Source: CAZCGA01 sp964498075
Lineage (GTDB): Bacteria; Desulfobacterota; Binatia; HRBIN30
NCBI GenBank assembly: GCA_964498075.1
Contig: CAZCGA010000255.1
Span: forward strand, 1 to 5,368
Direction: 5' to 3'
Length of the DNA stretch: 5,368 nt
Translations under genes and position numbers: made by a program
The notes under the pieces: model-generated
Seen by the model: the letters and a program-made list of their open reading frames with translations, nothing else
Databases searched by the model: none
What the model was told of the DNA's origin: nothing
Part shown: positions 1-5,367 of the stretch, piece after piece
How positions within the stretch are numbered: position 1 is the stretch's first letter
How the letters are laid out: each line of letters starts with the position of its first letter

Positions 1-2
1 CG

Positions 3-194
3 GCAACGAAGGAAGAGCCGGTCGAGCTCGATTTTGCCGGCGTCCGCGTGGTGGCGCCTTCGTGGCTGGACGAGATCCTGACGTTGCTGCGGGAGGAGTA
101 CGGCGACCGCGTCCGGTGCGTACCCTCCACCAACGCATCCCTGGTGCAATCACTGAAGACGCTTGAAGCGCTTCCCGCTGAGCCAGAAGCATAA
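3..194 (+). CDS. STAS-like domain protein (DUF4325 type), C-terminal part
   Basis: An open frame enters from the left edge and stops at TAA 192-194, leaving 63 visible residues; the N-terminus is outside the window. The visible part reads VELDFAGVRVVAPSWLDEIL at residues 7-26, then a YGDRV strand, then an Asn (N44) before a Leu-rich final helix. The order of a hydrophobic LDF strand with GV, a P-S-[WF]-x-D-E helix start, YG-x-[RK]-V, and a late Asn followed by a helix is what I know from small STAS-like proteins of the DUF4325 type. These are often encoded beside HATPase (GHKL) proteins and are thought to act in anti-anti-sigma-like or other protein-interaction switches. No partner is visible here. 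The gene is on the same strand as the enzyme cassette, 106 bp upstream of its first start, so co-transcription is possible but not shown. The family call rests on motif memory; the frame itself is convincing. Confidence 0.62.
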   Translation, partial: ATKEEPVELDFAGVRVVAPSWLDEILTLLREEYGDRVRCVPSTNASLVQSLKTLEALPAEPEA

Positions 195-215
195 CCGGCT
201 CGACGACAGCTTCGT

Positions 216-231
216 GTTGGGAAATCCCAAC
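216..231. promoter_or_regulatory. Dyad GTTGGGA-AA-TCCCAAC, candidate operator
   Basis: Two perfect 7-bp inverted arms (216-222 and 225-231) are separated by AA. As RNA the stem extends through a U-G pair (215/232) to a G-C pair (214/233) around an AAAU loop. It lies 21 bp after the STAS-like stop and 69 bp before the crotonase start, in the only gap between those two genes. No T-run follows, so it is a poor intrinsic terminator. A binding site for a dimeric repressor or activator of the cassette is the simplest reading, but no regulator gene is in the window and no clear -35/-10 pair could be picked out beside it. Confidence 0.45.
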
Positions 232-288
232 GCAGCTTACGAGGCCAACTTCAGCCCACAAAGTCACGCACTGAACCGGCGCGACGCG

Positions 289-293
289 AAAGG
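289..293 (+). promoter_or_regulatory. Ribosome binding site deciding the crotonase start
   Basis: AAAGG at 289-293 lies 7 nt before ATG 301. It is only 1 nt before the in-frame ATG at 295, which is too close to be used. The site therefore favours 301. An in-frame ATG at 163 would lie inside the upstream STAS-like gene and would add 46 residues with no crotonase character. Confidence 0.5.
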
Positions 294-300
294 CATGCCA

Positions 301-1113
301 ATGTCCGCTGACGGGAACGCGACCGAGGCTCCGTTGCTCATTGAACGCGATGGAGCGGTGGAGACGTTGGTGATCAACGATCATCCGCGGAACCGCATGA
401 GCCTCGACTTCATGGACGCCCTCGAGGCGGAGGTCGCACGCGTCGCGGACGACCCCGGCGTGCGCGCCATCGTCATTCGCGGCGCGGGGACCGAGAACTT
501 CTCGGTCGGAATGGACCTGAAGCAGCTCCCGGAGGGCCTCAAACGAATGGGCAGTCTGGAGGCCCTCCTCGACCAACGCCTCCGCGTCCTCGACGCGATC
601 GAGAGCCTCCCGAAGCCAGTCGTTGCCGTGCTGTGCGGCTACTGCCTCGGCGGAGGTCTCGAGCTGCCGCTCGCCTGTCACTTCCGCCTCGCGGCGGCCG
701 AAAGCTGCAAGATAGGACTTCCCGAGCTGGATCTCGGCACCGTCCCCGCATGGGGCGGGAGCGCGCGCCTCACGCGCTGCGTCGGACGCGATCACGCCCT
801 CGACATGATCCTTCGCGCGAAGAAGATCTCGGGCTCCGAGGCGCTCCGGATCGGTCTCGTCAGCGAAGTCTGGCCAATCGAGGAGCTGTTTGAGCGCGCC
901 CACGCACTGGCGCGCGAGCTGGCGGACATGCCGATGATCGCCGTCGCGGGAATGCTCCGGTGCATCGTCGGTGCCGGTGAGAGACCGCTCGCGGATGGCA
1001 TCGCCGAGGAGCGCCGCGCAGTCCTCACGACGATGGGCACGCCGGACCAGCGCGAAGGAATTCAGGCGTTCCTCGAGAAGAGAAGGCCTCGGTTCAACCA
1101 GGGAAGCGAGTGA
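301..1113 (+). CDS. Enoyl-CoA hydratase/isomerase family protein (crotonase fold)
   Basis: A 270-residue soluble protein of normal crotonase length, from ATG 301 (see the RBS entry) to TGA 1111-1113. Family members bind acyl-CoA and stabilise an enolate in an oxyanion hole; hydratases add water to a 2-enoyl-CoA using two glutamates. Both are present: E121 in LGGGLEL (116-122) and E142 in GLPELDLG (139-146), matching the pair known as Glu144/Glu164 in rat mitochondrial hydratase. The oxyanion-hole segments are NFSVGMDL (67-73 region) and C112-G119. ISGSEALRIGLVSEV (176-190) is the usual A-x-x-x-G-L-V motif, and the C-terminus DQREGIQAFLEKRRPRF is typical. H127 replaces the common Asp in the C-D pair after the GGG loop. 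Two acidic residues point to hydratase activity rather than simple isomerase or dehalogenase chemistry, but the substrate cannot be read from sequence. It is the first gene of the cassette with the VOC, FAD hydroxylase and SDR genes, so it probably acts on a ring-derived acyl-CoA. Confidence 0.9.
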   Translation: MSADGNATEAPLLIERDGAVETLVINDHPRNRMSLDFMDALEAEVARVADDPGVRAIVIRGAGTENFSVGMDLKQLPEGLKRMGSLEALLDQRLRVLDAIESLPKPVVAVLCGYCLGGGLELPLACHFRLAAAESCKIGLPELDLGTVPAWGGSARLTRCVGRDHALDMILRAKKISGSEALRIGLVSEVWPIEELFERAHALARELADMPMIAVAGMLRCIVGAGERPLADGIAEERRAVLTTMGTPDQREGIQAFLEKRRPRFNQGSE

Positions 1114-1114
1114 G

Positions 1115-1130
1115 CCAGAACCATTTCTGG
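1115..1130 (+). other. Short hairpin after the crotonase stop
   Basis: CCAGAA (1115-1120) and TTCTGG (1125-1130) pair perfectly around a CCAT loop, beginning 2 nt after the crotonase stop. No T-tract follows (GGCAGG comes next), so it does not look like an intrinsic terminator. It could slow 3' decay of the upstream message. This is a visible structure with no proven role. Confidence 0.35.
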
Positions 1131-1142
1131 GGCAGGCCATGC

Positions 1143-1168
1143 TGGGTTCGGAGCGGGCTCGAAACCCA
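1143..1168 (+). other. Longer imperfect hairpin in the crotonase-VOC gap
   Basis: T1143-T1148 (TGGGTT) pairs with A1163-A1168 (AACCCA). Then, past a bulged A1162 and a bulged G1150, C1149 pairs with G1161 and GAG 1151-1153 pairs with CTC 1158-1160 around a CGGG loop. That gives about 10 base pairs, mostly G-C. It lies 41 nt before the VOC start and is not followed by T residues. Possible roles are mRNA processing, partial attenuation or differential stability between the first gene and the rest; none can be chosen from sequence. Confidence 0.38.
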
Positions 1169-1185
1169 AGAGCGATGACGGCGCG

Positions 1186-1197
1186 AAGACTAGTCTT
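1186..1197. repeat. Perfect 12-bp palindrome AAGACTAGTCTT
   Basis: A perfect palindrome centred between 1191 and 1192, directly abutting the GGAGAGG ribosome binding site of the VOC gene. It contains the CTAG tetranucleotide, which is under-represented in many bacterial genomes. A protein bound here would cover the ribosome site region. However, a perfect 12-bp palindrome is expected about once in 4 kb of random sequence, so it may be chance. Confidence 0.3.
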
Positions 1198-1204
1198 GGA
1201 GAGG
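1198..1204 (+). promoter_or_regulatory. Ribosome binding site of the VOC gene
   Basis: GGAGAGG at 1198-1204 is followed by 5 nt and ATG 1210. A second purine-rich stretch, GGTGGAG (1203-1209), could serve ATG 1216. A GTG at 1204 is in frame but overlaps the strongest Shine-Dalgarno match, so it is an unlikely start. Confidence 0.6.
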
Positions 1205-1209
1205 TGGAG

Positions 1210-1824
1210 ATGACAATGACATCCGTACCACACGTCGCAGGCAGGAAGCTCACGCTCAGCCACGTCGGGCTGAGCTGTTTCGACCTGTCCCGCTTGGAAG
1301 ACTTCTACACGCGAGTCCTCGGCATGACCGTAACGGATCGCGGCACCGTCCCCGGCGGGACCGACCAGCTGGTTTTCCTCACGACCGATCCCGCTGAGCA
1401 TCATCAGCTGGTGCTCGCCTCCGGACGGACCGAAGGAACGATCCTCGAGGGGCCGGTGCCCGGAGGGAGTTGGGGTGCCGCGATTTTCCAGCTGACGTTT
1501 CGGCTCGCGGATCTCGCCACGCTGCGCCGCGTGCAGCAACGCCTCATCGCGGAGGGGAACACGAACTTCATCCCACTGAACCACGGCAACTCCTGGTCCG
1601 TGTATACGCGCGACCCCGAGGGCAACGCGCTCGAGTTCGTCGTCGACAGCCCGTGGTTCATCCACCAGCCGTTCGGCGAGTTCCTCGACCTCGCCCTCGA
1701 CGACGCCGAGATCCTCCGCCGAACGGAGGAGATGTGTCGCGCGACCGGCGACTGCCAGCCGTTCGAAGAGTGGCGCGAGAAGATTGCCGGTCAGATCGCC
1801 GACGATCAGGCCCGCCTTCGCTAG
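1210..1824 (+). CDS. VOC superfamily protein, type I extradiol dioxygenase-like
   Basis: A 204-residue single VOC-unit protein from ATG 1210 to TAG 1822-1824. The first beta strand, LTLSHVGLSCFDLSRLEDFY (14-33), followed by LGM, is the standard glyoxalase/dioxygenase opening. The metal triad of the family is visible: H18, the second His of EHHQLVL (H65) and E142 in DPEGNALEF. Y132 lies exactly ten residues before E142, the spacing I recall between the active-site Tyr and the Glu ligand in BphC-type extradiol dioxygenases; H125 is another possible acid/base. After the core, WFIHQPFGEFLDL (149-161) leads into a helical tail of about 45 residues, as in proteins annotated as biphenyl-2,3-diol dioxygenase-related. 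An Fe(II) ring-cleaving role fits the neighbouring FAD aromatic hydroxylase, whose start lies 7 bp downstream. Many such single-domain VOC proteins are uncharacterised, and an isomerase or lyase role is also possible. Confidence 0.82.
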   Translation: MTMTSVPHVAGRKLTLSHVGLSCFDLSRLEDFYTRVLGMTVTDRGTVPGGTDQLVFLTTDPAEHHQLVLASGRTEGTILEGPVPGGSWGAAIFQLTFRLADLATLRRVQQRLIAEGNTNFIPLNHGNSWSVYTRDPEGNALEFVVDSPWFIHQPFGEFLDLALDDAEILRRTEEMCRATGDCQPFEEWREKIAGQIADDQARLR

Positions 1825-1831
1825 CTCGAAC

Positions 1832-3466
1832 ATGACCCCCATCGAAACTCCGGTGCTCGTCGTGGGGGCGGGTCCGGTCGGGATGATGGCCGCTCTCCTT
1901 TTGTCCCGGCTCGGAATCCCGAGCCGTATCATCGAGCAACGCGCCACGCCGCAGTCGGCCCCGGCGGCGCACGTCGTCAACGGGCGCACCTTCGAAATCT
2001 TCCGGGCCGCTGGCGTCGACATGCAAGCGATCGCCGCGGCGTGCCAGGATCCGGCCGACGCAGGTCAGGTGCTGTGGGTCACCACGCTCACGGGCCAGGA
2101 ACTCGGCCGTCTGCCCTATGAACGGCAGGGCGACGACGCGTTAGCGTACACGCCAACACCGCTCCGCAACCTCTCACAACACCGTCTCGAACCGATACTT
2201 CTCGACCATCTTCGAGGCCGCGCGAACATTGACATCGCGTACGGGCACGAGTGGGAGCACGCGGAGCAGGATGGCGCGGGCGTGACGTCGAGGATTCGCG
2301 ATCACGCCAGCGGCGCGGTGTACGAAGCGAGCAGTCGCTGGCTGATTGCCGCCGACGGCGCGGCCAGCCCGGTCCGCAAGCTCCTCGGCATCGAGCCGAT
2401 CGGCCCTGACCACCTGCAGAGCTTCGTGATGATTCATTTCGAGGCGAATCTGCGCGTGCTCGTCGGCCACAGACCGGGGGTCCTGTACTGGACCACCGCA
2501 CCACAGGCGACCGGCACCTTCGTCGCGCACGACATCGACTCGACGTGGGTCTACATGAAGCCATGGGACCCCGACACCGAATCGGCCGCGGACTACTCCC
2601 CCGCCGTGTGCGCGGACATCGTCCGTCATGCGATGGGGACGGACGCATATCCGTTCGCCATCCGTACCGTCCGCACGTGGACGATGACTGCACAGGTGGC
2701 CGAGCGCTACCGAGAGCGGCGCGTCTTTCTGGTCGGGGACTCCGCGCATCGATTTCCCCCCACCGGTGGCCTCGGCCTCAACACGGGCGTCCAGGATGCC
2801 CACAATCTCGTGTGGAAGATCGCCGCCGTGGAGGCGGGTTGGGCACCCGACGCACTGCTCGATACGTATGAGGTCGAGAGGCGCCCCGTTGCCCAGCACA
2901 ATGCGGACGTGAGCTTGCAGAACGCGGTGCGACTGGGTGAGGTCTATCAGGCACTGGCAGCTGCCGACGCAACCGGCGACGCGCTGCGGGCCGCCATCGC
3001 CAACCAAGCCGAACACTTCGATATGCTCGGACTCCAGCTTGGGTTTATCTACGAGTCGGGCGCCATCGCTGACGACAGCGACGAGAAGCCGACACATGGA
3101 AGCTCGGTACGCGACTATGTGCCGACCGCTTTTCCCGGCGCGCGGGTCCCGCACGCCTGGGTAACACGCGCGGGCGTCCGCGTCTCGACGCTCGATCTCT
3201 TCGCCTACGACCGTTTCACATTGGTGACGGGCCCGGCGGGACAGCGGTGGATCGAAGCCGTGCCCGGTCCCGTAGCAATCGATTGCGTCGTCATCGGGCG
3301 AGACGTGGTCGATGAGAACGGACATTGGATGAAACTCCTCGGCATCGATGCCGACGGCGCGCTGCTGGTGCGCCCGGATCAGCACGTCGCGTGGCGCTCG
3401 CAGCATACGGTTACCGACACCACCGCAGCGCTGTCGCGTGCGCTCGCCACGATCCTCTCGCACTGA
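1832..3466 (+). CDS. FAD-dependent aromatic monooxygenase (TfdB/PheA-type class A flavoprotein)
   Basis: A 544-residue class A flavin hydroxylase, which would use NAD(P)H and O2 to add a hydroxyl to an aromatic (usually phenolic) ring in the cytoplasm. The three family signatures are present: the dinucleotide fold GAGPVG (12-17) with E35 at the end of the second strand; the DG motif AADGAASPVRKLLG (173-186); and the GD motif VFLVGDSAHRFPPTGGLGLN (298-317) followed by GVQDAHNLVWKIAAV. Residues from about 405 on (GFIYESGAI, PGARVPHAWV, STLDLF, LLVRPDQHVAWR) form the thioredoxin-like C-terminal domain of the 2,4-dichlorophenol/phenol hydroxylase and polyketide hydroxylase group. Length is as expected. 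Start: ATG 1832 lies 7 bp after the VOC stop, with no good Shine-Dalgarno sequence, suggesting reinitiation by ribosomes finishing the VOC gene. A TTG at 1784 would only add 16 non-conserved residues. The substrate is unassigned; polyketide tailoring enzymes share this architecture. Confidence 0.9.
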   Translation: MTPIETPVLVVGAGPVGMMAALLLSRLGIPSRIIEQRATPQSAPAAHVVNGRTFEIFRAAGVDMQAIAAACQDPADAGQVLWVTTLTGQELGRLPYERQGDDALAYTPTPLRNLSQHRLEPILLDHLRGRANIDIAYGHEWEHAEQDGAGVTSRIRDHASGAVYEASSRWLIAADGAASPVRKLLGIEPIGPDHLQSFVMIHFEANLRVLVGHRPGVLYWTTAPQATGTFVAHDIDSTWVYMKPWDPDTESAADYSPAVCADIVRHAMGTDAYPFAIRTVRTWTMTAQVAERYRERRVFLVGDSAHRFPPTGGLGLNTGVQDAHNLVWKIAAVEAGWAPDALLDTYEVERRPVAQHNADVSLQNAVRLGEVYQALAAADATGDALRAAIANQAEHFDMLGLQLGFIYESGAIADDSDEKPTHGSSVRDYVPTAFPGARVPHAWVTRAGVRVSTLDLFAYDRFTLVTGPAGQRWIEAVPGPVAIDCVVIGRDVVDENGHWMKLLGIDADGALLVRPDQHVAWRSQHTVTDTTAALSRALATILSH

Positions 3467-3484
3467 AGCGATCGATAGAAGAAC

Positions 3485-3488
3485 GGAG
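3485..3488 (+). promoter_or_regulatory. Ribosome binding site of the SDR gene
   Basis: GGAG lies 8 nt before ATG 3497, inside the 30-bp gap after the monooxygenase stop. It supports this start and independent loading of ribosomes on the SDR gene. Confidence 0.6.
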
Positions 3489-3496
3489 CAGAACGC

Positions 3497-4276
3497 ATGA
3501 ATCTCGGACTCGGAGGACGAAAGGCGATCGTATGCGCGTCGAGCCGTGGCCTTGGAAGGGCCTGCGCGATGGCGCTGGCGCGCGAGGGGGTCGCCGTCGT
3601 CGTCAACGGTCGTGATGTCGAGCAGGTCGAGGCAACGGCCGCGGCGATCCGCCGTGAGACCGGGGCGGAGGTGACGGCCGTCTCGGCCGACCTCTGCAGT
3701 GACGAGGGCCGCGAGCGGCTCGTCGCGGCGTGCCCGGAGCCTGATATCCTGGTGACGAACAACGGCGGGCCCGCACCGGGCCGCTTCGAGGACTGGGATC
3801 ACGCGGCGTGGCTCGCGGCACTCGAACAGAACCTGCTGGCTCCCGCCCTCTTGATCCGTGCCGTGATCGGCGGGATGCGCGCGCGTCGCTTCGGACGTAT
3901 CGTCAACATCACCTCGGCGATGGTGAAGTCACCGCATCCGCTCATGGGGCTGTCGACAGCGGCGCGCAGCGCGCTCACCGCGGTATGCAAGGGCCTGTCG
4001 CGCGAGGTTGCGCGCGACAACGTGACGATCAACAACCTCCTACCCGAACGCATCGACACTGACCGTCAGCGTTTCATGGCCGGGCTGCAGGCGGCGGCGC
4101 GCGGCATCTCGATCGAGCAGGCATACCAAGACATTGCCGCCTCGATCGCCGCGAATCGTCTTGGCACCCCCGAAGAGTTCGCCGCGGCGTGCACCTACTT
4201 GTGCAGCGCCCAGGCCGGGTTCGTATCGGGCCAGAACCTGCAGATCGACGGGGGTTCGTACGCGGGACTGATCTGA
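3497..4276 (+). CDS. Divergent SDR-family protein (FabG-like) lacking the YxxxK pair
   Basis: A 259-residue protein with classical short-chain dehydrogenase layout. It has a Rossmann glycine motif variant CASSRGLGRA (13-22, Ala instead of Thr at the first position), NGRD (37-40, an Asn-Gly-Arg end of strand 2 that often favours NADP), D65 after strand 3, NNGGP (88-92) in place of NAG, N112 of the catalytic tetrad, and S140 in IVNITS. The expected Tyr, 13 residues after Ser140, is S153, and the Lys four further on is R157 (GLSTAAR). The C-terminal substrate-loop and GQNLQIDGGSYAGLI ending are typical. The reading frame is otherwise intact, so this is not decay. It resembles the SDR subgroup described as beta-ketoacyl-ACP-reductase-like but without a perfect catalytic tetrad. 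It may be a reductase with changed chemistry, a lyase/isomerase, or a non-catalytic subunit. It is the last gene of the cassette. Confidence 0.87.
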   Translation: MNLGLGGRKAIVCASSRGLGRACAMALAREGVAVVVNGRDVEQVEATAAAIRRETGAEVTAVSADLCSDEGRERLVAACPEPDILVTNNGGPAPGRFEDWDHAAWLAALEQNLLAPALLIRAVIGGMRARRFGRIVNITSAMVKSPHPLMGLSTAARSALTAVCKGLSREVARDNVTINNLLPERIDTDRQRFMAGLQAAARGISIEQAYQDIAASIAANRLGTPEEFAAACTYLCSAQAGFVSGQNLQIDGGSYAGLI

Positions 4277-4305
4277 GCGGCGCTGCTGTCGACTCTCAAC
4301 TTGCG
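4277..4305. other. 29-bp convergent intergenic gap without a visible terminator
   Basis: This is the space between the stops of the SDR gene (+) and the TPR gene (-). I see only a 6-bp GTCGAC palindrome (4289-4294), no stem of useful length and no T-tract on either strand. Termination must be factor-dependent, or transcripts run into the opposing genes. Confidence 0.4.
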
Positions 4306-5367
4306 TCATCGGATCTCCCCGAGCAGCCCCCTCGCCTCGATGAGGTCGCGCGTGTCGAAGCCCTCGGTGAACCAGGCGTAGAGCGGGGCGAGGAGGGCGC
4401 GGGCGTCGTCGCGCTTGCCCTGGCGCTGCCAGAGCCGCGCCAGGCTGGTGGCGGCGCGCAGCTCGAACGTCTTGGCCTCTTGCCGCCGGGCGATCTCCAG
4501 GGATTGGTGGAAGAGCGCCTCCGCCTCCCCGACCGCGTTCCCGTCCATGTCGAGGAGAATCTCTGCCCGCAGCCGGTGGAGCTCGGCATCGTAAAAGTGC
4601 TGTCCCTGGGCTTCGGCTTGCGCAACGCCGCGGCCGAGCGCGCCGAGGGCGTCGTGGTGGCGCCCGACCTTCCGGAGGCTCTCGGCCAGCATTGAGAAGA
4701 ACCATGGCGCTCGAACCCCGGTCTCGATCCTAGCCAGTTCGACCATCGCCTCCTGCATCTCCGCGAGACCCGCCTCGCTCTCCCCCGATTCGGCTCGCGC
4801 CCAGCCACGCAAAAACATCCCCCACGCAAGGTACAACGGAAACCCGAGCTGCTCGGCGAGAGCCCCCACTTCTCCGATGCGTTCCCGCGTCCGGTCGAGC
4901 TCGCCGCGCTCGACATGGACAACTCCACCCCAGAAGAGAGCGTCCGCAAGACTGAGCGGATGTTCCACGCGCTTGGCCAGTGCTACGGCCGCCTCGCTCA
5001 AAGCCAGCGCCCGGTCGGGATGGCCAACGTACAAGTGACACAGGGCCGCATGGTTGCGGAGGATGACGCCACCATCGAATCCCACCGTGTACGCCAGAGA
5101 CCCATGCGCGCTGGGATCGTATAATTTGATGTCCTGCTCGAAATACGGCAGCGCCCGCGAAAAATTGCCTTGGTAGAGCAACGTGGCGGCGGCGACGGTG
5201 TGAGCCGAGACGAGGTCAAACGTGTCTCCCGTGCGCGCGGCGGCGGCCAAAGCCTCCTGCGCGACCTCGGCCGCGGTCGCGACCTCACCCTTGACGTGGT
5301 AGGCCGCCGCCAATCCCACGAGCACTCGCGGCAGCTCGGGCGACTCGCCGATCTGGGACGCCAGCTC
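4306..5367 (-). CDS. C-terminal TPR region of a large cyclase/ATPase-type signalling protein (partial)
   Basis: The frame is open from the right edge to TGA (complement of 4306-4308), showing 353 residues; the N-terminus is outside. The first visible residues, ELASQIGESPELPRVLVGL, continue smoothly into the repeats, so the GTG at 5323-5325 is an internal Val, not the start. The whole visible part is alpha-helical TPR-like repeats: YHVKGEVATAAEVAQEAL, LYQGNFSRALPYFEQ with the following LYDP, YVGHPDRALALSEAAVALA, then EQLGFPLYLAWGMFLRGWA, GQHFYDAELHRLRAEILL and AKTFELRAATSLARLWQRQG. It ends with the signature LYAWFTEGFDTRDLIEARGLL. I know this repeat-and-tail set from the C-terminus of long multi-domain proteins with an adenylate/guanylate cyclase domain or DNA-binding domain, followed by an AAA/NB-ARC-like ATPase. 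In those the TPRs sense a partner or ligand. It is convergent with the enzyme cassette, so not in the same operon; regulation of the cassette is speculative. Confidence 0.85.
   Translation of the reverse strand, partial: ELASQIGESPELPRVLVGLAAAYHVKGEVATAAEVAQEALAAAARTGDTFDLVSAHTVAAATLLYQGNFSRALPYFEQDIKLYDPSAHGSLAYTVGFDGGVILRNHAALCHLYVGHPDRALALSEAAVALAKRVEHPLSLADALFWGGVVHVERGELDRTRERIGEVGALAEQLGFPLYLAWGMFLRGWARAESGESEAGLAEMQEAMVELARIETGVRAPWFFSMLAESLRKVGRHHDALGALGRGVAQAEAQGQHFYDAELHRLRAEILLDMDGNAVGEAEALFHQSLEIARRQEAKTFELRAATSLARLWQRQGKRDDARALLAPLYAWFTEGFDTRDLIEARGLLGEIR

Noticed and set aside
193..286. Near-direct repeat AACCGGCnCGACG at 193-205 and 274-286, flanking the dyad
   Set aside because: It is a 12 of 13 match built from common GC-rich words, with no further copies noticed; chance is a sufficient explanation.
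292..299. 8-bp palindrome GGCATGCC just before the crotonase start
   Set aside because: It is too short to be notable and lies within the ribosome-binding spacer; expected by chance several times in the window.
163..300. N-terminal extension of the crotonase to ATG 163
   Set aside because: It would overlap the STAS-like gene, has no good ribosome site and adds 46 residues unlike any crotonase; ATG 301 gives the normal family length.
2174..3802. A 542-codon open frame on the - strand opposite the monooxygenase
   Set aside because: Its codons are exactly in phase with those of the monooxygenase, so it stays open simply because TTA, CTA and TCA codons are rare in a GC-rich gene; it ends at the TCA codon of Ser115. 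The translation has no recognisable domain, while the sense frame is a textbook flavoprotein.
4189..4695. A 168-codon + strand frame overlapping the SDR end and the TPR gene
   Set aside because: It is in phase with and opposite to the TPR codons. The product is a low-complexity Pro/Gly/Leu/Arg-rich sequence, and it would overlap the well-supported SDR C-terminus in another frame.
4040..4705. A 221-codon - strand frame spanning the SDR end and the TPR gene end
   Set aside because: It is very rich in Arg, Pro, Ala and Gly, as expected of a wrong frame in GC-rich DNA, and it conflicts with two clear genes.
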